Of a stretch of 64,000 nt of DNA, positions 55,114-63,799 are shown in pieces. The notes below the pieces were generated by a model. The model saw only the letters and a program-made list of their open reading frames with translations. It made no database searches and was not told the DNA's origin. The translations under genes and the position numbers were made by a program. Within the stretch, counting starts at the first letter, position 1; every line of letters starts with the position of its first letter. Origin of the DNA: Microtetraspora malaysiensis (GTDB lineage: Bacteria; Actinomycetota; Actinomycetes; Streptosporangiales; Streptosporangiaceae). The stretch covers positions 374,472 to 438,471 of the forward strand of contig NZ_BBYJ01000004.1 of NCBI RefSeq assembly GCF_001528665.1. Direction: 5' to 3'.

Positions 55114-56160
55114 TCAATCGTGCGAACTACGGAAATGGTCCCAGCCGCCCCACGCGTCCGCGCGCCCGGCGACGTGGACCCCCTCACCTTCCGTGACCCG
55201 GCCGATCACCAGCCACGGCTCCGGGAGGCGTACGTCAGAGGGGAAGACGGCGGCGAACGCGTGGTCGTCCCCTCCGGTGAGGATCCACTCCAGCGGGTCG
55301 GCCCCCAGCGCGCGGGCGGCCGCGGCGAGCGCCGGGCCGACGGGGAAGGCGCCGGGGTCAAGCTCGATCCGGACACCGCTCGCCTCCGCGATGTGGTCGA
55401 GGTCCTGCAGAAGCCCGTCGCTCACGTCGAGCATGGCCGTCGCGCCGAGCCGGGCCGCGCCGGGACCGCACGCGTACAAGGGGCGGGGACGGCGATGGGC
55501 GTCCACGAGAGCCGACAGCAGCTCCTCGATCCCACCGTCCCCGGCGACCACACGGCCTTCCGCACCGCCCCTCGGCACCCCCTCCGGCGGACCCGACGGG
55601 CCGGAAACGACGTCCGGGCCCACCCGGCCGGCCTGGAGCAGCGCCAGTCCCGCCGCGGCGTGACCGAGACGGCCCGCGACCGCGACGACCTCCCCCGGGA
55701 GGGCGCCCGACCTGGTCACCGGCCGTCTCCCGCCGAGGTCGCCGAGCGCGGTGACGCCGAGCACCACTGTGTCGGAGCGGGAGATGTCCCCGCCCGCCAC
55801 GCTCGCGCCGACGAGCGCGCACTCGTCCCGGAAGCCGTCGGTGAGGGCGTCCAGCCAATCGGTGGTGACGTCGGCGGGCATCCCCAGGCCGACGAAGATC
55901 GCCGTCGGATCAGCCCCCATAGCCGCTATATCGGAAAGATTCTGGGCTGCCGCTTTCCGGCCGATGTCATAGCCACTGGACCAATTGCGACGGAAGTGCC
56001 TACCCTCGATTAGGAGATCCGTACTTACGACGACCCGCCCGTCCGGCGCGCTCAGAACAGCGGCGTCGTCTCCAGGTCCGAGCAGCACGGCCGCGCCCTG
56101 CGGCAATCGCCCAGCGATACGTCCAATTACACCGAATTCGCCAAGATCTCCGACTGTGAT
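55114..56160 (-). CDS. thiL: Thiamine-monophosphate kinase (apparent AUC start)
   Basis: Homology to ThiL N-termini ([14 protein letters not shown]) begins directly at base 56157, and an in-frame TAG stands four codons earlier. No ATG, GTG or TTG lies between; the codon at the expected start is ATC (56158-56160), with AGGGG six bases upstream. The first ordinary start, TTG 56106, would delete the conserved first 18 residues. From ATC the protein has 348 residues. GPGDDAAVL and [11 protein letters not shown] hold the metal and substrate Asp residues; GGDDHAF closes the C-terminal domain. A 25-residue insert rich in Gly/Pro (near residue 195) is unusual. It makes thiamine diphosphate. Confidence 0.88.
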   Translation of the reverse strand: MTVGDLGEFGVIGRIAGRLPQGAAVLLGPGDDAAVLSAPDGRVVVSTDLLIEGRHFRRNWSSGYDIGRKAAAQNLSDIAAMGADPTAIFVGLGMPADVTTDWLDALTDGFRDECALVGASVAGGDISRSDTVVLGVTALGDLGGRRPVTRSGALPGEVVAVAGRLGHAAAGLALLQAGRVGPDVVSGPSGPPEGVPRGGAEGRVVAGDGGIEELLSALVDAHRRPRPLYACGPGAARLGATAMLDVSDGLLQDLDHIAEASGVRIELDPGAFPVGPALAAAARALGADPLEWILTGGDDHAFAAVFPSDVRLPEPWLVIGRVTEGEGVHVAGRADAWGGWDHFRSSHD

Positions 56161-56224
56161 GGCACACCCCTAGTGCATTCGAGGTACGGTACGCTCCGGC
56201 ACTGATCTCTATCCGGAGGGCGTT

Positions 56225-56458
56225 ATGGTGCAGGCCTACATCCTTATCCAGACCGAGGTCGGCAAGGCGGCCAATGTGGCCGGCCAGATCGCCGGGATCA
56301 CGGGAGTCACCCAGGCGGAGGATGTCACCGGTCCCTACGATGTGATCGTCCGGGCCGAGGCCCGCAACGTCGACGAGCTGGGCAAGCTGGTGGTGGCCCA
56401 GATTCAGGCTGTCGAGGGCATCACGCGTACTCTTACATGTCCGATCGTGCACATCTGA
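56225..56458 (+). CDS. Stand-alone Lrp/AsnC ligand-binding (RAM) domain protein
   Basis: A 77-residue beta-alpha-beta protein: MVQAYILIQTEVG, then TGPYDVIVRAEA and TRTLTCPIVHI, the full RAM domain without the DNA-binding helix-turn-helix. GGAGG is six bases ahead of the ATG. Such solo domains bind amino acids and may modulate full-length Lrp proteins. Divergent from thiL; overlaps the reading frame upstream of the next gene. Confidence 0.92.
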   Translation: MVQAYILIQTEVGKAANVAGQIAGITGVTQAEDVTGPYDVIVRAEARNVDELGKLVVAQIQAVEGITRTLTCPIVHI

Positions 56459-56469
56459 CCTGGGAAGAG

Positions 56470-56928
56470 ATGCGAAGACTGATCCCGCCGGCCCGGCCGG
56501 CGGCCGCGTTGGCGGCCGGGCTGCTCGCCGTCCTGTCCCTTTCCGCCTGCTCCGGCGCGGTGCGGGTGGAGCCGCCGAAGCCGGAGGGAGCCGCGGCCGC
56601 GGCGTGCCAGAAGCTCGCCACCGCGCTCCCCAACCGGCTCGACGGTGTGGAGCGGGTGGAGAGTGACCCGCCCTCGCCGTACGTCGCGGTGTGGGGAGCG
56701 GGCGAGATCGCCCTCCGGTGCGGGGTGGAGCGGCCCGCCTCGATGGCCGCCACGGACCAGGCGACCGACCTCGACGGCGTCACCTGGTACCAGGATCCCC
56801 GGCTCCCGGCGCTGTTCACCGCGATCAACCGCGCGGCGTACGTCGAGGTGACGGTCTCCGGGAAGCACGTTCCCGGAGACGTGATGGTGGATCTGGCCGG
56901 CCCGATCAAGTCGTCCATCCCCGAGTGA
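56470..56928 (+). CDS. DUF3515 family lipoprotein
   Basis: A 152-residue exported protein. ATG 56470 (GGGAAG just ahead) starts a lipoprotein signal: MRRLIPPARP, hydrophobic core, lipobox LSAC near residue 27. The mature part matches the DUF3515 pattern (ACQKLATALP, YVAVWGAGEIALRCGV, GVTWYQDP). These small actinobacterial proteins are regularly found between ddl and thiL; function unknown. Confidence 0.88.
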   Translation: MRRLIPPARPAAALAAGLLAVLSLSACSGAVRVEPPKPEGAAAAACQKLATALPNRLDGVERVESDPPSPYVAVWGAGEIALRCGVERPASMAATDQATDLDGVTWYQDPRLPALFTAINRAAYVEVTVSGKHVPGDVMVDLAGPIKSSIPE

Positions 56929-56938
56929 CCGATCCGGC

Positions 56939-58057
56939 TCAGCGCAGCCCCGCGGGGCGTTCGAGCGCGAGCCGGATCAGGTGATCGACGAGCTCCGCGT
57001 ACGGCAGGCCGGTCGCGGCCCAGAGCTGCGGCGCGACCGAGAGCGACGTGAAGCCGGGCATCGTGTTGATCTCGTTGAGGATGATCTCACCGGAGGGCGT
57101 GTAGAAGAAGTCCACCCGGGACAGCCCCTCGCACGACAGCGCCTCGAAGGCCCGCACGGCCATCGCGCGCACCTCCTCGGCGGTCTCCGCCGGGATGTCG
57201 GCGGGCGCGGCGAGCGCCATCTGGTCGGGGTAGTACTTCGCCTCGAAGTCGAAGAACTCGCGCTCGCCCCGCACCAGCACCTCGCCGGGGACGCTCGCCT
57301 TCGGCGGCGCGTCGCCGAGGGACTCGAGCACGGCGCACTCGACCTCCCGGCCGACGATCGCGGCCTCGACCAGCACCTTGGGGTCGTGCTCGCGGGCGAC
57401 GTCGATGGCGGCCTCCAGCGACTCCAGGTCGTGCGCCTTGGAGATGCCCTGTGAGGACCCGGCGCGGGCCGGCTTGACGAACACCGGCCAGCCGAGCTCC
57501 TCGACCTCCTTGAGCACCCTCCCGCGGTCGGTGCGCCAGTCGCGGTCGCGGACGACGACGAACGGCCCGACCGGCAGCCCCGCCGCCTTGAGCACGAGCT
57601 TCATGTACGCCTTGTCCATGCCGACCGCACTCGCCAGCACGCCTGAGCCGACGTAGCGCACCCCGGCCATCTCCAGGAGGCCCTGGATGGTGCCGTCCTC
57701 GCCGAACGGCCCGTGCAGCATCGGGAAGACCACGTCCACCTCACCGAGGGAGCGCGGGATATGCCCGGGGTCGAGCGCGATGATCGACCCGGAGTCGGAC
57801 GGCAGAGCGAGCGCCGTGCCGGAGTCGCCGACGACCGGCAGCTTGCCGTCTTCAATCGCGTAACTCTGCCCCTCGGACACCAGGACCCAGCGTCCGTCGG
57901 GAGCGATGCCGACCGGGATGACCTCGTACTTCGACCGGTCGATCGCGCCGATCACGCTGCCCGCGCCCATCAGCGACACCGCGTGCTCGGAATTGCGCCC
58001 GCCGAAGACGACGGCGACTCGGATCGGCCGGGAAGGCACCTCGCGCTGCTCGTTCAT
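56939..58057 (-). CDS. ddl: D-alanine--D-alanine ligase
   Basis: A 372-residue ATP-grasp enzyme. VVFGGRNSEHAVSL (about 16-29) is the N-terminal substrate motif; the ATP-grasp core includes VFVKPARAGSSQGISK; SRVDFFYT and EINTMPGFT supply metal ligands. NTMPGFT with the following SLSVAPQLW matches D-Ala-specific ligases rather than D-Ala-D-Lac forms. It makes the dipeptide for peptidoglycan. Confidence 0.96.
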   Translation of the reverse strand: MNEQREVPSRPIRVAVVFGGRNSEHAVSLMGAGSVIGAIDRSKYEVIPVGIAPDGRWVLVSEGQSYAIEDGKLPVVGDSGTALALPSDSGSIIALDPGHIPRSLGEVDVVFPMLHGPFGEDGTIQGLLEMAGVRYVGSGVLASAVGMDKAYMKLVLKAAGLPVGPFVVVRDRDWRTDRGRVLKEVEELGWPVFVKPARAGSSQGISKAHDLESLEAAIDVAREHDPKVLVEAAIVGREVECAVLESLGDAPPKASVPGEVLVRGEREFFDFEAKYYPDQMALAAPADIPAETAEEVRAMAVRAFEALSCEGLSRVDFFYTPSGEIILNEINTMPGFTSLSVAPQLWAATGLPYAELVDHLIRLALERPAGLR

Positions 58058-58097
58058 GATGCTCGAATGTACCGCTTCCGGACGGGGAACCCGCTTG

Positions 58098-58154
58098 TCA
58101 GGCCCGGGTGTAACCGTTCGGGCGCATGGTGTCGAGCGCCTGCGTCACGTCCAT
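58098..58154 (-). other. Coding-like frame downstream of gpsA
   Basis: Beyond the gpsA TAG (58233-58235) the same frame stays open for 44 codons to TGA at 58098-58100. The distal half reads WPEDAEDLIMDVTQALD then TMRPNGYTRA, with normal codon usage and amphipathic spacing. The only ATG in it (58152-58154) gives 18 residues. It may be a tiny gene, a decayed C-terminus or chance. Confidence 0.3.
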
Positions 58155-58232
58155 GATCAGGTCTTCCGCGTCCTCCGGCCATGGACCGCGCGGGAGTTCT
58201 CCACGAGCCTCCCGCGCCCGCGCCTCATGGGG

Positions 58233-59240
58233 CTACACGCCGTAGCGCTCCGGTTTCGGGGTACGCGACATCAGGAGCATCGCCGCCTCGGACGGGGCCA
58301 TCCCGTCGTGGACCACGCCGACCACGACCTCGGTGATGGGCATCTCCACGTCGTGCTTCCTCGCCAGCTCGAGAACCGACTCGCACGACTTGACTCCCTC
58401 GGCGGTCTGCTTCGTCACCGCGACGACCTCGGCCAAGGTCATCCCGCGCCCCAGATTCTCACCGAAGGTGCGGTTCCTGGACATCGGGGAGCTGCACGTC
58501 GCCACCAGATCGCCCATGCCGGCGAGGCCGGCGAACGTGTGCTGGTCGGCCCCGAGCGCCGCGCCGAGCCGGGCGATCTCGGCGAGGCCGCGGGTCATGA
58601 GCATCGCGGTCACGTTGTCCCCCAGCCCCATGCCGACCGCGACGCCGACCGCGAGCGCGATCACGTTCTTCACCGCGCCGCCGAGCTCGACACCGACGAC
58701 GTCCGGGTTGGTGTACGTGCGGAACCACGGCAGGTGGCAGGCGTCCTGGAGCCGCCGCGCGACCTCCTCGTCCGAGCAGGCCACCACCGCGGCGGCGGGC
58801 TGCCGCTGGGCGAGCTCGGGGACGAGGTTCGGTCCCGAGACCACCGCCACCCGCTCGGGGGGCACGCCCGCGACCTCGCAGATGACCTCGCTCATCCGCT
58901 TGCAGGTGCCCCGCTCGACGCCTTTCATGAGGCTGACCAGAACGGCGTCCGGCGGGAGGTACCGCTTCCACGCGGCGAGGTTGTCGCGGAGCGTCTGGGC
59001 CGGCACGGCGAGGACCACGAAGTCGGCCCCCTCCATCGCCTCCGCCGGATCGGTGGTGGCGCGCAGGCTCTCCGGCAGCCGCAGCCCGGGAAGGTACTCC
59101 GGGTTCTCATGCCTCTCGTTGATCGCGTCGACGACCGAGGCCCGTCTCCCCCACAGCATCGTCTGGGTGCCCGCCTCCGCGAGGATCATCGCGAACGTGG
59201 TCCCCCACGAGCCAGTACCGAAAACGACAGCCCTGCTCAC
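58233..59240 (-). CDS. gpsA: Glycerol-3-phosphate dehydrogenase [NAD(P)+]
   Basis: A 335-residue enzyme starting at GTG. FGTGSWGTTFA (7-17) is the Rossmann glycine loop; VVSGPNLVPELAQ and LGGAVKNVIALAVG contain the catalytic Lys; the C-terminal helical domain ends KPERYGV. It makes glycerol-3-phosphate for phospholipids and is followed upstream by plsC on the same strand. Confidence 0.97.
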   Translation of the reverse strand: MSRAVVFGTGSWGTTFAMILAEAGTQTMLWGRRASVVDAINERHENPEYLPGLRLPESLRATTDPAEAMEGADFVVLAVPAQTLRDNLAAWKRYLPPDAVLVSLMKGVERGTCKRMSEVICEVAGVPPERVAVVSGPNLVPELAQRQPAAAVVACSDEEVARRLQDACHLPWFRTYTNPDVVGVELGGAVKNVIALAVGVAVGMGLGDNVTAMLMTRGLAEIARLGAALGADQHTFAGLAGMGDLVATCSSPMSRNRTFGENLGRGMTLAEVVAVTKQTAEGVKSCESVLELARKHDVEMPITEVVVGVVHDGMAPSEAAMLLMSRTPKPERYGV

Positions 59241-59361
59241 CGCTCGCTCACCATTCCTCGTAATCCGGCGAGACGGCCTCGTCTCCCGGCCGGCCGTTCC
59301 ACTCGCCGCTCGCCGGTCGTGCCCGTTCCCCGCGCGTCGTCCTTCTCACCGTACGCGCTCG

Positions 59362-60081
59362 TCAGGAGTGAGCCGCGTTTTTCGGGTCATATGGGATTTC
59401 CGGCGCTTCTTCCTTGCGGATCTCCGCGAGTTGGGTGGTGATGGCGGACATGATGTCGGCGGTCGCCTCGCGCAGGACCGTGCCGCGCATCGGCTGGCCC
59501 TGGTACTTCGACAGGTCGACGGGCGGGCCGGCCAGCACCCGGAACGTCTTGCGGGGGAACAGCCGCGGCTTCTTCTCGCCGTAGGGCAGGAGCTCGTGGG
59601 CGCCCCAGTGGGCGACCGGGATCACGGGCGCGCCGGTCACGAGCGCCAGCCGCGCCACGCCGGTCTTGCCCACCATGGGCCACATGTCCGGGTCGCGGGT
59701 GATCGTGCCCTCGGGGTAGAAGATGACGCAGCCCCCGTCCCGGAGCCGCTGCTCAGCTGTCTTCAGGGACTGGGTGGCCTCGGTGCTGCCCCGGTGAACC
59801 GGGATGGTCAGCCACCGGGTGATGACACGCCCGAGCACCGGGATCTTGAAGAGCCCCGACTTGGCGAGGATCACCGGCCAGCGCCTGTTGTTGTACAGGT
59901 AGTGCGAGAGCAGGAGGGGGTCCGACCACGACATGTGGTTGGCCGCGATGATCACGCCTCCGGAACGGGGCACGAACTCCCCTCCGCGCCAGACATGCCT
60001 GGTCAGCAGGAGCGACAGCGGCTTCACGATCAGGACGGCCAGGACTTCCCAGAACCAGGAGGGACGGCTACGGCGTTTCAT
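59362..60081 (-). CDS. plsC: 1-acylglycerol-3-phosphate O-acyltransferase
   Basis: A 239-residue membrane-bound acyltransferase. ATG 60081 follows GAGGAG. Motif I is NHMSWSDP (H49 and D54), motif III is FYPEGTITR near residue 121, and VIPVAHWG is motif IV. An N-terminal hydrophobic helix (10-27) anchors it. It converts lysophosphatidate to phosphatidate, with gpsA just downstream in the same unit. Confidence 0.95.
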   Translation of the reverse strand: MKRRSRPSWFWEVLAVLIVKPLSLLLTRHVWRGGEFVPRSGGVIIAANHMSWSDPLLLSHYLYNNRRWPVILAKSGLFKIPVLGRVITRWLTIPVHRGSTEATQSLKTAEQRLRDGGCVIFYPEGTITRDPDMWPMVGKTGVARLALVTGAPVIPVAHWGAHELLPYGEKKPRLFPRKTFRVLAGPPVDLSKYQGQPMRGTVLREATADIMSAITTQLAEIRKEEAPEIPYDPKNAAHS

Positions 60082-60288
60082 TTCTGCTCCTCGTGTGCCG
60101 GCCGGACGGGGAACCACGGCGCGCCGCGCCGGCTGCGCGCGCCCCTCCCGGCGGGAACACGGGCGCGCGCCATCGCGCCCCGTCGTCCGCTCACTCGCTC
60201 CTCCACGTACTGATCCGCCGCTCCCGGCGGCGGGTGCCCCAAGTCTCCCGGTTGGCTCCGGGCGCTGTCGAGGCGGGAAGCTTACGTT

Positions 60289-60987
60289 ATGCAGCTCACA
60301 CGATGGACCCTCGTGGTGCCGGTGAAGACCATCATCAGGGCGAAGACCCGCCTGGCGGGCGCGGCGGGGCCGTACCGCGCCGACCTGGCGGTCGCGCTGG
60401 CGTGCGACACGGTGTCCGCGGCGCTGAGCTGCCCCCGTGTCCACCGCGTGATCGTCGTCACCGCGGACCCGGTGCCGGCGGAACGGCTGGCCGCGCTGGG
60501 CGCCCACGTGGTGACCGACCCCGACCGGGGGCTCAACACCGCGCTGCGCTTCGGCGCCGCCGAGGCCGTACGGCTCGCGCCGGACGACGCCGTCGGGGCG
60601 CTCCAGGCGGATCTGCCCGCGCTGCGCCCCGCGGAGCTGGAACGGGTCCTCGCGGCCGCCGAGGAGTTCGACCAGGCGTTCGTGCCCGACGCGGCCGATG
60701 TCGGGACCACCTTCTACGGCGTACGGCCGGGTGTGCCCTTCCGGCCCCGATTCGGCGGCGAGTCGAAGGCCCGGCACCTCTCCGGCGGAGCGAAGGAACT
60801 GGTCATGGACGGCATCGCCTCCGTCCGCAGGGACGTGGACACGGTGGAGGACCTGCGCGAGGCGCTCGCCCTGGGCCTGCCCGCCACCACTTCGGCCGTG
60901 GTCGCGCGGATCCGGCCCCCGATCACCGGCGCCGCGCCGTACGGGCGGGGTGGGGAAGCGGGCGTGGCCACGCGATCGGAGAGGTGA
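60289..60987 (+). CDS. cofC: Phosphoenolpyruvate/2-phospho-L-lactate guanylyltransferase
   Basis: A 232-residue nucleotidyltransferase of coenzyme F420 synthesis (CofC/FbiD). WTLVVPVKTIIRAKTRLAG is the N-terminal GTP-binding signature; ALQADLPALRP holds metal-binding Asp; FGGESKARHL and the conserved VRRDVDT end the fold. GGGAAG lies eight bases before the ATG. Divergent from plsC; this placement is typical of actinomycetes that make F420. Confidence 0.94.
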   Translation: MQLTRWTLVVPVKTIIRAKTRLAGAAGPYRADLAVALACDTVSAALSCPRVHRVIVVTADPVPAERLAALGAHVVTDPDRGLNTALRFGAAEAVRLAPDDAVGALQADLPALRPAELERVLAAAEEFDQAFVPDAADVGTTFYGVRPGVPFRPRFGGESKARHLSGGAKELVMDGIASVRRDVDTVEDLREALALGLPATTSAVVARIRPPITGAAPYGRGGEAGVATRSER

Positions 60988-60999
60988 TCGCGCGGCCAC
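60964..60999. terminator. Bidirectional terminator overlapping the cofC stop
   Basis: GTGGCC-A-CGCGATC pairs with GATCGCG-C-GGCCAC, 13 bp with one mismatch and an 8-nt loop; the cofC TGA is inside the loop. Convergent with the drug-exporter gene. Confidence 0.7.
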
Positions 61000-61049
61000 A
61001 CGGACGACGGTTCGGATGCGATCGGATGTGATCGAACGGGCATCTCAGC

Positions 61050-62543
61050 TCAGGCGGACAGGGCCTCCTTCGCCGGCTCCGCTTCGAGGGCGTCCTCCTC
61101 GCGGGCGTACTTCGGCAGGAGGAAGGCGACCACGAACGTGAGCAGCAGCATGCCCACCACGACACACAGCGTGACCTTCATGGCGTGGTCGAAGCTCGTG
61201 CCGGTGGGGACCGGGCCGAGCAGGTCGAAGAAGACCGTGCCGAGCAGAGCCACGCCGAACGCGTTGCCGAGCTGCTGCACCGCGGTGAGCGTGCCGGAGG
61301 CCGAGCCGGTCTCGTGCTGCTCGACGCCGGAGAGCACGATGTCGAAGAACGGGCCCATGAGCAGGCCCATGCCGATGCCGGTCACGATCAGGGCGGGCGC
61401 GAGCTGCCACGGCGTGACGCCGATCCCGGCCAGGTCGATGGTCAGGTAGACGCCGGCCGCGCCGAGAGCCATCACGAGCGCCCCGCCGTGCAGGACCTTG
61501 CGGCCGAACCGCTTGACCGCCTGCATGATGCCCATGCCGAGGATCATGCCGATCGACCAGGGCACTCCGGCGAGGCCGGCCTTGATCGGCGAGTAGCCCA
61601 GCCCGATCTGGGTGTAGAGGTTGAAGACCAGCATGAACCCGGCCATGCCGGAGAAGAAGACGATGCCGGTCAGCAGGCCGCCGGTGAAGGCGCGCTTGCG
61701 GAACAGGCTCGGCACGATCAGCGGGTCGCCCCCGGCCCGGCTCTTACGCGACTCGAACCACCCGAAGAACGCGAAGATGACGACGGACGCGCCGATCATC
61801 ACGAACGACCAGACCGGCCAGTCGTTCTCCCGGCCCTGAACCAGCGGGAAGACGATCAAGACCGCGGCCAGCGACGCGATGACGACGCCGGGGACGTCCA
61901 GCCGCAGCGGGTGCGGCGAGCGGGACTCCGGCAGGAAGCGAAGGGCCCCGGCGAGCGCGGCCAGACCGAGCGGCAGGTTGATGAGGAAGATCATGCGCCA
62001 GCCGGTGCCGAAGAAGTCCGCGTCCACCAGCCAGCCGGCGAGGATCGGACCGCCGACCGAGGCCAGGCCCATGACCGGGCCGAACAGGACGAAGGCGGAC
62101 TGCATCTCCTTGGGCGGGAACATCTCCTTGATCATCCCCAGCCCCTGCGGCAGCATGACGGCCCCGAACAGGCCCTGGACCACGCGCGCGGAGATGAGCG
62201 TCTCGGGCGACTGGGCGACGGCACACAGCAGCGACCCGAGGACGAACCCCCCGGCGCCGATGACGAACATCCTCTTGCGTCCGAAGATGTCGCCCAGCCG
62301 GCCGCCCGTGAGCAGCCCGGTCGTCATGGCCAGCGTGTACGCCGCGCCGAGCCACTGAAGCGTGCTCTCGCTGCCGCCGATCTCGGCCCTGATCGTCGGC
62401 CCGGCGATGTTGGTGACCATCGCGTCGAGGAGGTCCATGACCTCGGCGGCGAGGATCACGAAAAGAGCGGCCCAACGCCATCTGTACGGCGCCGGCTCGT
62501 GGGTGGGCGGTGCGGATGCCACCGCCTCGTCGGATGTGGTCAT
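61050..62543 (-). CDS. MFS drug exporter, DHA2 (EmrB/QacA) family
   Basis: A 497-residue protein with about 14 membrane helices. ATG 62543 follows GGAGG by five bases. Helix 1 contains the family Asp (AAEVMDLLDAMV), motif A is GGRLGDIFGRKRM, and motif C in helix 5 is GPVMGLASVGGPILAGWLV (outline). Divergent from a TetR regulator: a standard inducible drug-efflux pair. Substrates cannot be predicted. Confidence 0.95.
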   Translation of the reverse strand: MTTSDEAVASAPPTHEPAPYRWRWAALFVILAAEVMDLLDAMVTNIAGPTIRAEIGGSESTLQWLGAAYTLAMTTGLLTGGRLGDIFGRKRMFVIGAGGFVLGSLLCAVAQSPETLISARVVQGLFGAVMLPQGLGMIKEMFPPKEMQSAFVLFGPVMGLASVGGPILAGWLVDADFFGTGWRMIFLINLPLGLAALAGALRFLPESRSPHPLRLDVPGVVIASLAAVLIVFPLVQGRENDWPVWSFVMIGASVVIFAFFGWFESRKSRAGGDPLIVPSLFRKRAFTGGLLTGIVFFSGMAGFMLVFNLYTQIGLGYSPIKAGLAGVPWSIGMILGMGIMQAVKRFGRKVLHGGALVMALGAAGVYLTIDLAGIGVTPWQLAPALIVTGIGMGLLMGPFFDIVLSGVEQHETGSASGTLTAVQQLGNAFGVALLGTVFFDLLGPVPTGTSFDHAMKVTLCVVVGMLLLTFVVAFLLPKYAREEDALEAEPAKEALSA

Positions 62544-62601
62544 GGTTTCCTCCAGGGTGCATGAGAACACTGTTCAGTTAGACAGATCGCTGTTCTATCA
62601 T

Positions 62602-62614
62602 CGAACGGCGTTCG
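62602..62614. promoter_or_regulatory. Perfect 13-bp palindrome in the exporter/TetR gap
   Basis: CGAACG-G-CGTTCG, 59 bp ahead of the exporter start codon. Possible regulator site in addition to the AT-rich boxes nearby. Confidence 0.4.
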
Positions 62615-62634
62615 TTGAAAACGTGCGGTGTTCT

Positions 62635-62672
62635 CAAGATATATCGCCTCTGTGTGGCGCACAAGATATATC
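62635..62672. promoter_or_regulatory. Twin CAAGATATATC operators
   Basis: CAAGATATATC at 62635-62645 and again at 62662-62672, 27 bp apart on the same strand, each containing the palindrome GATATATC. Such AT-rich dyads are very rare in this genome; the second extends to AGATATATCT. They lie between the divergent exporter and TetR genes. Confidence 0.6.
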
Positions 62673-62736
62673 TCGTTTCCGATCGCCGTTCGGTTCTGGT
62701 GAGCGATGTTCACTACCATGTGCGGCGGGAGGCCAC

Positions 62737-63468
62737 ATGACAGAGCGCGACATGCCCACACCGCCCTGGGAGCGAGCGCGCAGGCGCCCCACCCGGGCAC
62801 GCGTCCCCCTCACCCGCGAGCGCATCGTCGACGCCGCCTTCGTCGTGCTCGACCAGGAGGGGCTCGACGGGCTGAGCATGCGCCGGGTCGCCTCCGAGCT
62901 CGGCGTCACGGTCTCCGCCCTCTACGCGCACGTCGACAACAAGAACGAGCTGCTGGAGCTGATGTACCACCGGCTCTTCGACGGCTTCGAGCTACCGGAG
63001 CACGACCCCGAGCACTGGCAGGAGCAGCTCAAGAACTTCGCGCGGGAGAGCCGCGCCCGGATGCAGCACCACCGCGACATGGCCCGCATCTCCATGGGGC
63101 AGACGCCGTTCTCCCCCGAGCTCCTGCCGCATGTCGAGAGGCTGCTCGCCCTGCTGCGCGCGACCGGGTTGCCCGACCGCGTCGCCGCCATCGCCGGAGA
63201 CATGCTCTCGACCTACATCGACGGCTTCGTCGCCGAGGAGACCATCTGGCGGGAGCGCTACGAGGGCGAGGACGTCAAGTCGTGGAGCGAGATCCGCGAC
63301 GAAATGAAAGCGTATTTCGGGGCGCTCCCACCCGACCGGTTCCCCAACATGCTCGCGGTGGCGAACCTCATGGTGGACGAGACCAACGACTACCGCTTCG
63401 AACTCGGACTCGACATCATCCTGCGCGGCCTCGCCTCCTACGTGGAAGAGCCGCCCGACGCGAGCTGA
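62737..63468 (+). CDS. TetR family transcriptional regulator
   Basis: A 243-residue repressor. ATG 62737 follows GGGAGG by five bases. The N-terminal helix-turn-helix (about 28-70) has LTRERIVDAAFVVLDQEGLDG then MRRVASELGVTVSALYAHV (in part); the C-terminal domain is of the TetR_C class-1 type seen in drug-efflux regulators. Its target is most likely the divergent DHA2 exporter. Confidence 0.94.
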   Translation: MTERDMPTPPWERARRRPTRARVPLTRERIVDAAFVVLDQEGLDGLSMRRVASELGVTVSALYAHVDNKNELLELMYHRLFDGFELPEHDPEHWQEQLKNFARESRARMQHHRDMARISMGQTPFSPELLPHVERLLALLRATGLPDRVAAIAGDMLSTYIDGFVAEETIWRERYEGEDVKSWSEIRDEMKAYFGALPPDRFPNMLAVANLMVDETNDYRFELGLDIILRGLASYVEEPPDAS

Positions 63469-63558
63469 GCCGGGGCGGCGGCGCGCCGACCCCGAAGAGC
63501 CTCAGTACGGGCGCGTTCCACCACCCCCCGCCCGGCCCGCCCACCTCGCGGCGACGCA

Positions 63559-63588
63559 TTATCCGCCCCGCGTCGGGACGAGTACGCT
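63559..63588 (+). promoter_or_regulatory. Candidate leaderless promoter
   Basis: TTATCC (63559-63564), 18-bp spacer, TACGCT (63583-63588); the GTG at 63595 follows by 6 nt and has no ribosome site. Confidence 0.45.
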
Positions 63589-63594
63589 GATCAG

Positions 63595-63798
63595 GTGCAG
63601 GCCACGGTGAAGACCTTCGACGACGCGACCCACTGCGGGTCGGTGTTCCTGGACGACGGCACCGAGCTGCCGTTCGACACCGCCGCCTTCGACGCCGGCC
63701 CGCTGCGGCTGCTGCGCACCGGCCAGCGGGTGAACATCCTCCTCGACGGCGACCGCATCACCTACGTCACCCTCTCCACCTTCCCCGTGCCCCGCTGA
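63595..63798 (+). CDS. Small cold-shock-like beta-barrel protein
   Basis: A 67-residue protein starting at GTG: VQATVKTFDDATHCGSVFLDDG, strand-turn-strand with FD in place of the usual aromatic-rich RNP motif, then RTGQRVNILLDGDRITYVTL. Size and strand pattern resemble the CspA-like OB fold found in actinomycetes, but only one of the typical RNA-binding aromatics is kept, so nucleic-acid binding is uncertain. No Shine-Dalgarno; the start lies at the expected transcription start of TTATCC/TACGCT. Confidence 0.72.
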   Translation: MQATVKTFDDATHCGSVFLDDGTELPFDTAAFDAGPLRLLRTGQRVNILLDGDRITYVTLSTFPVPR

Positions 63799-63799
63799 A

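Noticed and set aside
56161-56224. TPP riboswitch upstream of thiL
   Set aside because: Only 64 bp separate thiL from the divergent Lrp-domain gene; there is no room and no CUGAGA core.
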